The notes under the pieces: model-generated
Databases searched by the model: none
Told to the model about the DNA's origin: nothing
The model's input: only the letters and a program-made list of their open reading frames with translations
Source: Pegea sp. RAD2-039
Lineage: Eukaryota; Chordata; Thaliacea; Salpida; Salpidae
Assembly: GCA_034620365.1 (NCBI GenBank)
Contig: JAQGEQ010000123.1
Location: 62,001 to 126,000, forward strand
Length of the DNA: 64,000 nucleotides
Direction of reading: 5' to 3'
Shown here: positions 40,766 to 54,037 of the stretch, piece by piece
How the letters are laid out: each line of letters opens with the position of its first letter
Position numbering within the stretch: the first letter of the stretch is position 1
Program-made: the position numbers and the translations under genes

Positions 40766-43700
40766 ATGTCACTTTTTCGATTTGCTTTTTTAAGTGAGTC
40801 TAAATTATTTAAAAGGTTTATCTTTAACAAAATTTAACTTTTCAGTCGTTCCTATACTTCTAGCAACTTGTCAAGCAGAAAAAATACTGTATAAAGCTCT
40901 TATGCTTTCAAAAGTTCCAAAAAATAATATAAGTGTAGAACAAGATGGTTTGGTTCTAAATATCAACTTACCTCCAGCGTATTCTGATTATGAAACTCTT
41001 AAAATTTATAAAACACCTCCTGTGTTTTCGTACGTATTTTTGATTTTAGTTTTAAAGTTTAAAAATCTTAATTAAACGATAATAAAGATTCATTATCAAA
41101 CTTTATAATAATAATTATAATAATTATAATAATTATGTATTATCAAACTGAAGATAATAGCTTTTTATTATTATTAAACATTCTAATTAACTGTACAGTC
41201 AGGCTCAATCAGTAAAAGATACTTGTGAAAAGTTAAAAGGTGTTATAGAGGGGAAAGCGACTAAAGGTAAGTCTAATTAACAAGTAACTGAAAAAATTAG
41301 TGAATAAGGAATTACAAAAACTCTTTTTTAGTTAATTCAAGAGTAACAATTACACTTCAACAAAATATTAGTGTCTTTCATCTTGGCATAGTTTTAAAAT
41401 ACCAAGGTGAAGTTATTTGTGGAACAATTTTACCTGTCGATTCTAAAATGGATTTTTTGGAAATTCTAACTTATCGGTTTCGATTTTATAATAAAGTTTT
41501 AGGAGATATTTATATCAGGTTTGTGACATTAAACGTTTTGTTCTATTCCAGCAATCTATCTTTGGTTGTAGACAAGTAGATGGAAGTAAAGAAAGCTTTA
41601 TTTACGCCAAGCTTTATCATAATACAAATGTTCGTAAACAAACCTTTGATTTGATTTTAAAAAATCAGGAATCTAGTAATATTATCTGGAAGAATATACC
41701 AATTCAAAAATACGATGGTTTAGAAAGTAAGTCATTCATAAATTATATTTGACTATTTATCTAAGTTCCATATAGCTTTAATCAGTTTTAAAATAATTTT
41801 TAAAAATGATATATTGGTTAATTTTTTGACATAATTTAGTATTAATATTATTTAACTTGAAAAGTTATTTGGAAAATGTTTAAAATAAACCAATTACAAA
41901 AACATCCTTGCTTAATTTATTGACCATTAACAAGCATATGTTATCAGCTATTGTGGCCAGTATTGGGTTGGAATTAGATGCGCTTTCTGATTCTTCAAAA
42001 CTTATTTTACAACCAACCAGAACAAACGAAGTTTTAGATAATACAGAAGGAAGAAAACTTAAAGAAAAATCAGCAAAAGCAGATATTTCAAGCAACAATA
42101 TAATTATGACGGTTCAATTTAAACAACAATCAATATTCGATCCAACATTAGTTGAAGTATCAAAAGTAAACAATTTTAAATAATAATTTTCATAAAATAA
42201 TTAAGTTTTGATTTTTTAGATATTGAGTTCGTTTCAACATTCAATACATAAATACCCCGCTTTGAAAGAAACAAAAACTAAATCGTTTAAATGTAGTAAT
42301 GATAACATTGGTAAGATGTATTCTGCTTATGAAGATGAAAATAATCCATATTTCATTGGTAAGTTAATAATTATAATAAAATAAAGTGATTAAAATGTTA
42401 ATTTCAATTCAGGAAATATTACTCACCTACTTGATAACCAACTATCAAAATATTCACCTTTAATTACATTATTTGGGGTTAACAGTATTGTTGGTCGTTC
42501 TTTCGTGATAGAAAACGACGATACACGGTATTTGCTTCATAAATATTCTAAATTTAGGTCAAATAATAATGTTTAATTGTAGAGAATGTGTAACAATAAA
42601 CGGAGATATCGATTATATTACCGCTGTGGTCAATTTTCGAAAAACAAATTATGGTGTGATGTATTTTCGACAGGAAAAAAGTGATCCTTTTTCAGATACA
42701 ACTGTATATGGATCCTTGGCTAATTATGTGAATAAATATATTGTTTTAGTTTGTTTATAAACTGAGAAATTAATTTTAGGATGGAGTAGAAACAAATAAC
42801 CATAAATTTCATGTTCATATAAACAGTGTTAAAAATAATTGTGGCGAAACGCAAGGGCATTACGACCCAATTAAGGTAAAAGCAGGATTATTTATCTTCG
42901 GATCTCAAATCCTTGCTGATAATCTCATTAAAATATATCAATTTGTTTCTAGACATCAAAAGAAAATAGTTACAGTACACGCTGTAATCCTTTAGCTCCT
43001 GAAAGATGCGAGGTTGGAGATTTGGGTCTTAAATTTAGAAGACTAACTCTTGGATCTTCAATGGATGTAGAAAACTCTAAAATGTTTCATACGGACTCTT
43101 TTCTGCCTCTCTCAGGGACATTTAGTATCTTGAAGAGGTAATATTTGATTAAAATCTATTTTAATTGTAATTAAATTATTTAAAAGTTTGAAATTATTGT
43201 AACAATAAACAGATCAATTGTTATTCATATGGCTGATATTCAACCTGAACGTTTTTCCTGTTCCAATATCTTCGAGATAAAACCTGTAGAAGTGATTACT
43301 AAGAAATGGAAACCTCTGCAGGCCACAAAATTAAATTTAAAATTATCTTTAAAGCAAAATTCGCCATTCGATTTTGTCAAAGTAAGTTTGAAAATTATTT
43401 AGATAAATTTGATAAGAAAGGGTTTTCAGGTGAGCTGGTCTGGCAATACAACAGCAAATTTGTCAATATATTCTAACAATCTTAATCAATCAAGTGACAA
43501 ATGCGATATTAATGACCTTGGTGGTGTTTATGATCCCTTTGATATAAGAACTAGTGAAAGTATAATCAATTTTTAATTTGATGAATATATAAATAAAAGA
43601 ATAATTTCAGAACCACCATCTGAATTATTGACACAAGACTTATATAAAGTAGGAAGTCTAAGCAAAAAGAAATCACTTTCCAAAAAACTTGATACTAACC

Positions 43701-45238
43701 TTCAATTATTTACTGAATTTAGTGTTGCAGGAAGAAGCGTTGTTCTCAATTCAAAGTATGTATCATGTAACGTATAATTGTCAACAACAAGTAATTATTT
43801 TTTAGACTGTGTGATCAACTTTATTATTCATCTGGATCAACTGCAAATGCAGGAGTTAAATTGATGTCAGATCAAATGAATGGATTTGTCAGATTTGTGA
43901 GTTAACATTTTATCTGTTTATTTTGAAGTTAGTCAGAGACAACAGGTGATAATTCGAGAAGAGTATTTCAAACAGAGACTTGACCAGGATGCCTCTTGGA
44001 TGCTTTTAGTCTTCCATCTACTGCTTCGGCTTGAAGAGCTCCCCTAAAAAATAGATTTTAGAATTTAACTTTGTTAAAAGATTTTGAAAATTAGAATTGT
44101 AATTTTAGTATTTGAATTTATTAATAGAGTCAGGTTATAACTGATGAAGGAAATGCAGTTTCTGTTACAGGATTGGAAATTTATTTAAAATCAGAACAAA
44201 AAAAGGTAATATAAAAATTGAATTTTTCATTTTGTGTGAAATTATGAGTTTTTATTTGAACCATATTTAAGATAACATCTTGAAAATAATTTCAGGAAAT
44301 TGATATCACGTATACAATTCATGAAAGCTCAAATGGAAGCTCTTGTATCGGAATTGGAGGTAAAAACAAAAATAAATAAACTAAAAGTAAAAAAAATATA
44401 TATTTTTTGAAGATACCTATGATCCTTATAAAATTAAAACTGGAGCTTATAATGATTATTGTAATTCATCTAATCAATTGGCATGTACTGTTGGTGACCT
44501 AACCAGAAAACATGTAAGTTTCATTCAAATTTCTAATAAATTTTCAGTTAATTGAATTGTTTAGGGAATATATAAAGCGGATAAGGGGAGGACATTTTTC
44601 AATGACATCAACTTACCTTTGGATGGCAGATATTCAAGTTAGTCAGCTTAAGGTGTTGTAATATTTTGACCTTTTTTGCTTTTTTAAGTTTTGGGACGAT
44701 CAATAAAAATCTCCAATCCAACTTTGAATGATACTTGTGCTGTAATATTACCTCCAGCTAATCGAACATTTACAATTTGCTTTCCACAAACCGTAGAATA
44801 TGACCAGTAAGTTTGAATTTTATTGATTCAGATATTTAAATCATACTTGGTAACTCTATTTGCAGTAATTCGTTCCTTTCTAAAGTCAGTCACTCCTTAC
44901 AAATACCTAAGCATCGAATTCTAAAAGTTTATAACAAAAATATGCCACATGAAATAAATAAAAGTTGTAAATGTGTTATCATCTACATAATTGGTAAGTA
45001 GGAATTCAAATTTCATCTAAAATTTAAAAACTAAATCATTTTTGAAGGCGACTTGAGTACAGTTACCTCCAATAAATTAAAGAATAAGGATTTAAAATTA
45101 TCGAAGTATAATCCTGGTAAATGTCCTGTTAAAACTGGGATTGTGATGAGTTATACAGATAATGCATCCATTAAAGTTACAAGTTTCCACTTCTCAACAC
45201 TTATAATCATTTCTATATTGAGTTGGTTTCTTTTTTGA
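40766..45238 (+). CDS. Copper-only SOD-repeat protein 2, 935 aa, 22 exons
   Basis: Exons: 40766-40793, 40846-41029, 41199-41266, 41332-41518, 41572-41726, 41948-42165, 42220-42358, 42413-42527, 42583-42727, 42780-42875, 42953-43137, 43213-43381, 43430-43559, 43611-43755, 43806-43896, 44128-44205, 44296-44359, 44413-44513, 44565-44637, 44689-44806, 44866-44993, 45048-45238. Tandem paralogue of gene 1: same exon number and, in my models, the same phase at all 21 introns. Signal peptide about 1-20. Only domain 3 keeps the copper site: H424, H426 (KFHVH), H440 (GHYDP) and H512 (SIVIH), with Arg520 in the active-site loop. Domain 5 has decayed: YTIH replaces FHVH, DTYDP replaces HYNP, and GRSIKIS replaces GRSIVIH. 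It ends in a hydrophobic TLIIISILSWFLF, consistent with a GPI signal. Expected to be extracellular with one active domain. Exon 6 start (41948) was chosen by phase; an AG at 41933 would break the frame. Confidence 0.9.
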
Positions 45239-48200
45239 ATTAAGAATTAAACTTTATTATATCTACATCTTTTCCTAAGCTTGTAAATTGTTTTTAATCA
45301 GTTATAAGATGTTAATCAAAAAAACTGTTATTCGATTTTAATGTTTACTTCGAGTTATTGCTCATGTTATGATAAAAAATAAATGATATATGTAGTCACA
45401 TGTTAAAAGTAATTAAAATGTTATTAAAATATTCAAGAGATTGTAATTATTTTAACAAAGTATGTTTCAAACTTTAGAATCTAGAATACTTTTCTAATAA
45501 ATTCTTTACAAAAAAAAAGGTTCAAGTTCAATATTACAGTTTGAAACATACTTAATAAACAAAAGCAAGAAAAGTTAACAGAAAAAATTCGTAAATTTTA
45601 CTAACAATAAAACTCAATTGCAAGATACCTTTAATTAAATGTTTTTAAGAGTATTATTGGATAAGACATAAGCTTTGCTGGCTAGGTATAAGGCTTCCTT
45701 ATGTTAACTTTAATTTAGATAAATATAAGTTTTGTTTCAATTAACTTTAATTTTTAATCGATATCATAAGACAATTTTTAGAATTTTAAAATACTTATTA
45801 TGACGTTTGCTTTATTGAAGTAACCCAAAAATAAGGAAGTTTTAAAATTGAATAGATTGGAAATGATAACTGAATAAAATTGATGATGATTTAAGAAATA
45901 AATTAGATATTAGATTGAAACTATTATACTTGAAGTACTACAATTAGAAGCAACCAAGTTTGAAATTTAAAAAATCTTATTTTGAATCTAAAAAAAATAG
46001 CTTCAATTGGAACATGGATGTTGTAGATGCAAAGTTAAAATAAATTTAAAACTAAGTAATGATTAATAAAATTAAAAAGCCTCAAGTTCAGAACAAAGCG
46101 TTTCTTACGTTTAGGAAATATTTCATTTCCTTTTTTCTGGAAATTACCTAAATGGAAATTTTTAAGAAATTTAAAAAGATGAATATTATCAGGAAAATAT
46201 ACATTTGTGTTCAGTTATAACAATTTTCAAGATTCGATTCTTTTTGTGAAAATATAAACTCAAAGTCAGATTTAGTTTTAAAATCTGTTTCAAACTTTTT
46301 CAACTATTTTGGAGAATTGGACTTGATTATGAAAATGTAGTTTTTAAATGACTGAATAAATTGATTGCAAAACATTTCAATATTCATTTGAAGTAATTTG
46401 TACAAATAGAAAAGAGATTGTTTTAACTGGAGAAGAAGTATCTTTTATTTGTCACCATAATCAATCTGCAACTTCTGCCACTGAGTTTTATGTAATCGGG
46501 ATCTTTCAAAATGATCCTTATATTTGCATCAATTGCTGTTATACTTCTTATAGTATCTATAGGATTTATCGTTTAAAAAACGAAAAGTTGAAGAAAATTA
46601 TAATGAAGAACTTAATAATATTTATATCAAATATTAGTTTCTTAATATTTTGATATAATTTTGATACCAAAATACTATTACTGGATGTAAAAGTAATTTT
46701 CGTAAAAACAATTTTGAAGTTTTTTACATTTATTAGTTTCAATTTACTAATTCTCTTTTTCTCTGTAGTATTTTTTGTACTTTTTAACCGATTTTCAGTC
46801 ATAATAAAACAGAGAAAATGCCTTTTATATTATTTTCTTTTTCTTAACAACAAATTGAAAATACCCTTGATTTAAGCATATTAAAAGATTCCATTTATAA
46901 ATACATTTTTCTTTCCTTATTTTCCTTGAAAATATTTGAACAGTTTAGCACAGAATTAACCCTTTAAACCATCTGTGTAAAAATTATTTTTGTAAAAGCT
47001 TTTACTTATAGCTTAAAACAATCAATAATTTTTTTGGTTATTTTTTGATTTTAAGCTATTGTCTTTATAAACAGATTTTTATTGAATTTTTTGGTATTTC
47101 TTTTTAGTATAAAAATATAAAAATTACAAAAATATTACTAGCAAAAAACACATGGAATAATGGCTTATGACTAAACTGTCTTTTAATTTTTTGAATCTTT
47201 AACATTTGTAGTTTTAAAGTTTGTCAATTCTAAAAAAAATTAATAATAAAGTTATTACCTACTTATAAGGTTATATAAGAAGAAATTATTTTGTAATTAG
47301 TCTGCTTGAGCTAAACTTTGAAAAAAAAACAACTATGCTTAAAGTTTAAGCTCTTGGTTTGAAATTCGTTATTTCAATCGATTTTTGCTTATCAAATTAT
47401 CTAAGCCCTTTTTGAAAGTCTTTGAACTTACACACATTTCCATTAAGCTAAAGTAAACATATTTACAATCTTTCAACCATTTAGAATTTAGCTTTAGCTA
47501 CTGTTAGATTTTTTTTACAAAACATCTAGATCTACCTTTTTATTTAAAATACATACTGAGTATGTAACATAAAAGTAACTTTGATGATAAAGTAAAAATG
47601 AAATTAATAATTGTTAAAATAATTTTTTAAATTATACAAAAACAATCTATTGTTAGAAAATGAACTGAACAATTTGTTCGATACATGTCTATCTATTTAT
47701 GGTTTTAAGGATTAAATACAACTAATACTTTGTTTGGTTTTCTTGTGCGTATTTTCATATTAATAAACAGTTTTATAATAGAAACAATTGAAAATCTTAG
47801 TTACCCCACTTTTAACTTTAATCTTGAATAAAGTTTCAAAAAAATATTTTTAATAATCAAAACCTAATAAAAAAGCCATAATAGTCAATTATATTTAAAA
47901 ATAAAATTTGTTTAAAATGCTAAATTACAAATTTCTTTAAACAACTTTCAATTTGTAAACAATTGTAGTAGATACATAAAAACTATTTTATACGTTATTA
48001 ATGATAATTATAAATAAAGTTTTTATATTAGTTAAACTAGTTATTTTTTTCAATTAAATTTGTTTATTGCTTATAAAATGTATTATTATTAATAAATAAA
48101 ATTTTTTGTTTTCTTCTTTTTGATACAATTGCATTTTTTATTTATAAAAGTTAGTTTTAAAATATTTAATAAATGTTTTTTATTATTTATAGATAACTTA

Positions 48201-48308
48201 TAAAATATTTTTGTCATTGAAAGTTATATATACTTTATATTTTATATATAAAATTTTATATATTTAATAATATTTATTTAACAGCTTTATTTTTATTTTT
48301 TGAAGAAA
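45239..48308. other. Intergenic between SOD-repeat gene 2 and iduronate sulfatase
   Basis: 3.07 kb of very AT-rich DNA with long A and T runs. Apart from the weak coding-like patch at 46372-46576 nothing was recognised. The sulfatase promoter should lie in the right part. Confidence 0.5.
46372..46576 (+). pseudogene. Possible decayed exon ending in a hydrophobic segment
   Basis: One frame reads FEVICTNRKEIVLTGEEVSF and continues ICHHNQSATSATEFYVIG, reminiscent of an immunoglobulin-like strand with a Cys. A +1 shift near 46500 then gives SGSFKMILIFASIAVILLIV and a stop, a good membrane helix. A single frameshift would explain a dead membrane-protein end exon. No start, no clear splice acceptor and no family match were found, so this could be chance in AT-rich DNA. 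Confidence 0.15.
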
Positions 48309-51300
48309 ATGTTTATTAAATTTTTGTTGATAATTTTGTTTAACTTTTTTATATTTTCTTTTGGTAAGTTATTTTTATTATTTGTATAAAAATTAAATAC
48401 ATAAATGTAGTTTAATTATATCTTTATAAACACTTTTGTTTATTATAATTGTTTATGTTTATATAAATAATTTAAACTCAGAAAAAAAATAATCAATTAT
48501 AAATAAATATTTTATAAAATTAATTTTAATATTATAGTTTTATAAGAATCTAAAACTTTCTAGATAATTATTTAAAAATTAATACTTTCAATTTTTTAGC
48601 ATCGACCAAACCAAATGTACTCTTTATTGTAATTGATGATCTAAGACCTGTACTTGGAGCTTATGACTACCCAAAGATCCAAACCCCAAATATTGATCAG
48701 TTCGCCTCTAGAAGTGTGAAGTTCCAGAATGCTCACGCTCAAGTAATAAGATACTTATGATAATTTTATAATTTTAAACAATTTTTTTGTTATCTTATTT
48801 AATGATTTTTGTCAATGAAAAAAAATTACTTAAATATAAATGATATTTTTTCATTAACTTTCTACTTGTTTACTTTCTAATATGATATCATTTTGATGAT
48901 CAAATTTTCATAAATATTTTATTTATAGTGTCAGATACTATGATAAAGTCAAATAGATAACTTTTAAAAATATTTTTTAAGTTTATCAATCCTGAATATG
49001 ACTTTATCTGTTAAAATTTCACCAAGTGCTGTTAAAAATGCTTTTATCTTATCATTAAATGAAATATTTTATTTGTTTATTTTTTAATAGCATAAATATC
49101 ATGACACAATCTTAAAAAACTTGTATATTTATCTGTAATCTATGACAGCAATCACAACGATTGCTACATAATCTTATTCTCGTGTAAAAGCTGAATTCAA
49201 ACTAATAAAAATAATGAATCTATCATACTATGACATAAAATCAATAAAACCAAAGAAAACCAAGATGAACTGACTAATTAGTCTTAAAAAAGTTGACCTT
49301 ACAAAATTGTTTATTCTTGATTTTATAAACTATTTTTTTCAGCAAACTGTTTGTGGACCAAGCCGGACTTCTTTTCTGACCAGTAGAAGACCAGACACAA
49401 CCAGATTATATGATTTTGGTTCATATTGGAGAACTCATGCAGGAAATTTTACCACATTACCCCAACACTTTAAAGAAAATGGGTATTTTACATACAGCAT
49501 AGGAAAAGTTTTTCACCCAGGTTTATATAAATCAATTCCAAAATTTCCAAGATTCAAACACAAAATATTTGATAAGGAAAACCTTCTGGTGGAAAAGATG
49601 ATTATCCATATTCATGGTCTAAACCACCATACCATCCACCAACACAAGCTTACAAAATGAAACCTGTGAGTTTGACTGCATCAACAGATATGGTATTGAT
49701 GTACTTGTTAAGGTTTGTCCTGGTGTTGATGGACAGCTCCACGTAAACTTACTTTGTGCTGTTAATGTGACATCACAACCTCAAGGTTCGCTACCGGATA
49801 TTCAGAGCACTGAACATACGATAGAAATGATTAAACAATTTGGTTCAACAAAAAAACAAAAAGTTAGTTTTATGATTTCAAGAATTTTTCATTGTTAAAC
49901 GTATTTTCAGCCTTTCTTTTTAGCTGTAGGTTTACACAAACCACATATTCCATATAAATTTCCTGAAGAATTTTTAAAACTATATCCTCTAAAAGACATT
50001 GAGCTAGCTCCGTATCCGTATATACCAAAAAATCTACCTCTTGTTGCGTATTCTTCATGGCCTCGTCTGTTTGTTCGTGAGGATTTTAAAGCTCTTAATG
50101 TAAGCTTTCCATTTGGTCCAGTTCCTGTTGCTTTCCAGGTAAGAATAGAAAATGATTTTTTTAAAATTATGTTTTTTTAAATCAAAACTTTTTATTTTAA
50201 TTTTTTATATAATCTGATTGTATTTACCAGAAAAAAATTCGGCAACATTATTATGCTTCAGTTTCTTACATGGATTCCTTAGTTGGTAGAATATTAGAAC
50301 AACTTGAAGCCTCTAAACTTGCTGATAACACAATTATCTCGTTTATATCAGACCATGGTTTGTGTTTTACTTAATTTTTTACATTTTTTTATGACTTTAA
50401 AAACATTTTCTCAGTAATTTTCTGCTTATTATTGAATAGTAAATTTTTGTAGTAAAATCTGCTGATATTTTTCTATAAATTTTTAGTTTTAAATTCAATT
50501 TGTCTCAAAGGTTGGAGTCTTGGAGACCACGGAGACTGGTGTAAATACGAAAATTTTGAAGTTGTAACTCGTGTTCCTGTACTAGTTCATCTACCATCAA
50601 TAAATTCGAACAAATTTCCATTTATAGATGTTTTAAAGCAACCAATGAAAACTTTTAAAAAAGGTTTTTATTTGTAGTTTAGATATTTCAGTTTTGTAGC
50701 AATTTATTTTTTTGATTCAAATTAATTTTTTTTAGGACCAGTCAGTCACACCTTAATTGAGCTTGTTGATATCTTCCCTACACTCACTGAGCTAGCAGAT
50801 CTTCCTGTTCCTCCTATATGTCCGAAGAAATCTTTTGATGTATTTACAATTTAACATTTAAAAAAAATATATTTTTTAACAAAAGTTTCTCTCAATTATT
50901 TTTTTCTCAAATTAATTTTTTTTCGTTTATTTATTTAAATATTCTCTAAACACAAATTTTTAAATATGAATAAATTAGAAACATATTCAATTTCTATCTA
51001 TCTAAATTATTGATTTAAATTTCTATTTTATCGTTTTTTTACATGAATACAGATAAAATTATGCACTGAAGGTGTTAGTTTTGCAAACCATCTCTACAAA
51101 TCTATCAACAATTTCAAATTAAACATCAGCAATAATTTAGAAGGTATTTGAACGTGTCTTATGACTAAATTTAACTTTTAAATTTAAACAGAATTTAATG
51201 GAAAATCTGCTGTATTCAGTCAATACCCACGACCTTCTGTATATCCACAAGAGAATACGGATCTACCAGATCTTAAAGATATTAAGATTATGGGTTACAG

Positions 51301-51638
51301 TATGAGAACTCATCATTATAGATATACAGAATGGATTGAGTTTAATCCCAAGACATTCACAGCTAATTTTGCAAATGTGATTTTTATTTTTACATTTTTA
51401 ATTCAAAAAAAAAAACTTTTAATTTCATCAACAACATTGAAGCTATTTTAAATTTAGATATTTGTTAATCTATTCAAATAATTTATTTTTGTTGTAGGTA
51501 TACGCACGTGAGTTATATTTACATGATTCAGATCCATTAGAGGTTTATAATGTGGCATCGTTTCCTTATTATAGTGAGCTAGTTCTAAGGTTACAGCGGA
51601 AATTAATTGCAGGATGGCGAAAAGCTCTTCCTAAATAA
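48309..51638 (+). CDS. IDS: Iduronate-2-sulfatase, 547 aa, 12 exons
   Basis: Exons: 48309-48363, 48600-48742, 49343-49520, 49577-49665, 49713-49862, 49911-50138, 50231-50357, 50511-50663, 50736-50839, 51053-51143, 51192-51376, 51498-51638; phase is continuous to TAA. Length is close to human IDS (550). Signal peptide about 1-18. Metal-binding Asp31-Asp32 (VIDDLRP). The formylglycine precursor is Cys70 in CGPSR, the sulfatase CxPSR motif. [11 protein letters not shown] and [17 protein letters not shown] match human IDS almost word for word. His214/Lys215 lie in LHKPHIP, Asp322-His323 in [15 protein letters not shown]. The C-terminus retains [20 protein letters not shown]. Lysosomal enzyme that removes 2-O-sulfate from iduronate in dermatan and heparan sulfate. 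Two introns are very short: 49521-49576 (56) and 49666-49712 (47), both with AAG acceptors. The acceptor-like TTTTTTGAAG just before the ATG is weak. Confidence 0.95.
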
Positions 51639-54037
51639 AAGAAGATCTTTAATTAAAAAAAACGATATTCAGTTTGTATTCTGATTTCATTCATTTGTAA
51701 TTCAATCATTTCATTTTCGTCTTAAATGTAAATTTCATTCAAGTTTCTGAAGTTTATTTTCTGTTTTGAATAAAATTTCATTTTTTTTATCGAATAAACC
51801 ATAAATTGTGAAATTTTTTTTACTTTGAGATAAATTTAACAATATAGTCTTCTAGATTTATATATAATATTATTATTAATTTGATTTTATATCTAATTTA
51901 ATCTAATCTGTTATTTATTATTGCTAAGTCCTCAAATTATATTCAGTTAGGGTTGAATTAGATAAGTTTAATCTGTAAAAAAGACTTCGTCGTTTATTTA
52001 GCTGAATTATTAGTTCTAATTACAAATAAGTTCATTTTAATCAAATCTAAAAAAAATCACTTTTAAATCGAATTTTTATATAAATAAAAAGAACCAATTT
52101 GAAATTACATTTAGATTATAGATCTTAAAAAGCTGAGTATTTTGGACAAAAATAAGATAACACATAATTTGTTTTTTTTTACTTATTTGATTTTATTTAA
52201 TCTTTTATATTTTATGTAAATTTCTAAAAAAACATTAATTAATCCTATGAAATTCAGATATCTATTATTTAGATATTTATTAGTAAGTTAATGTGAGCAC
52301 AACAAATGCAGGAGAAAGATAGAATAACAAAATTAATTAATCGATATAATCTTTAAAAATAAATTAAAATAAATTATTAATTTTAGAAGCAACAAAAATA
52401 GTTTTCAGATTTTCTTATAGGTTTTTAATATTAAGATAAATGAAAATAATAAAATTTTATCTTACAAATTAAACTAAAGAACTTTTAGAATCTCAGTATA
52501 GATGATCAAATTAGATTTTTTACAAATATAAGAAAAAGCAAGAAAGTTGTTGCGTAAGTTCTAAATTAAGAGAAGTTATTTTCTCCTTACCCATATACGT
52601 ATTTATTATTTAGTGGCGACCGAGTGAGAGGTTACTACTAAACAAATATTAAGTAAATGTAATTTGTTTCAATTTTGTCTTGAACAATTAGTCTCGAGTT
52701 AAAAACGTTTTCAATTTAAAAAAAATTGAAAATGAAATTAACTTAGTCAAGAGTATTTTTTAAACAGATTAATTTTGAAAAGAAAAATATTTTTTTTTCG
52801 TTCTAAAATAGATTTATAAAGATATGTGGTATATAAACTGTTGGACGTTTAGTTTTATCTTATTTATATTTGATAAAATAGTTTTCATAAGAATATTTTA
52901 GTTTATTAAGATCAGAAATTTACTATAGTTTTGAAAGATGACTTATTTGTTTCAGTTTAAAGTTTTTATCTTTTATGTTTACTATTTTTAATAGTAAAAT
53001 TTATAACTATTATTTAAAAAGGTTTATTTTTTTAAATATCTTTAATTTTTTAATTGAAAAATTTGTTTTTCAGAAGATTATAGCGATTTTTATATCAATA
53101 TTTTTGATTGACAAACTTTTGTTTGAAATTATTAAATTCTATTGTAATGTCTATATCATTACTCAAAGACTTAACAAAAATTGTAATCAATTTTGTCATT
53201 CTAAATTTATTCTTAAAAATTGATTATAAAGCCTTAGAAAAAGTTTGAAGTAAACATCATTAAGTAAAAAAAATAATTTCAATCAAAATGTCTTATTTTT
53301 GCAAAAGTCTGAAAACATCACTAAGTGATCAATAACCAAACTATATATGGAATTGTTTTTATAAGGTCATTGTGCATCATCTTTAATTATAAGTTAAAAG
53401 CTTTTTATTATGGTTAAATCTCTTATTAAAATCTAAAAGCTTTAGAAATTACTTTAATTAATTCATGAAGATTATTTATTTGATTTTTTTTAAATAGCTT
53501 TGAGATTCAGGAAAAAAATTGTGAATTTATTTTATTGCTCTATGGTTAGATAATTTTCAAATCTCTGTTTATTTTGTTACTTTACAAATATTTACTAGAT
53601 AGATAGAATCTGTTTAACTGATAAAAATTGTTTACATCAAACTGTAACAGTAAAAATCTTTAAGTTAACTACTAAATTTGTATTTAGTTTTAATCTGATT
53701 TTGAAATTAAAATCACAAAATATAATAAAATAATTTGTACATTACTTATCATTGAATTTAAACTTTATAAATGGAAACCCACAACTGGATGACATTAAGT
53801 TGATTTACTTAAGTCATGTAATTAGATGTCTTTATAATTGTTGATCTCATAATAATTACTTGTTACATATAACCTTGAAACTTTTTTTAGCTCCTACTAT
53901 TTTAAGTTATTCAAATAAAAGTTATTTTTGTTTTCTTTAATATTTTATATAGGTTCAAAGTTAAAGAATATTTTTTATTTGATAATAAACTTTTTTATTT
54001 TAGAAATTTAATTTAAGCTATTTAAAAGTTTATAAAA
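51639..54037. other. Intergenic between iduronate sulfatase and TIMP-like gene
   Basis: 2.4 kb, AT-rich. An open frame of 82 codons at 52975-53223 is almost entirely Phe/Ile/Lys/Asn, as expected for AT-rich noncoding DNA, so it is not called. A strong TTTTTTATTTTAG acceptor at 54003 precedes the TIMP ATG by 35 bases. Confidence 0.5.

Noticed and set aside
52975..53223. 82-codon open frame of Phe/Ile/Lys/Asn
   Set aside because: Composition is that of AT-rich noncoding DNA; no motif, no splice context and no family resemblance.
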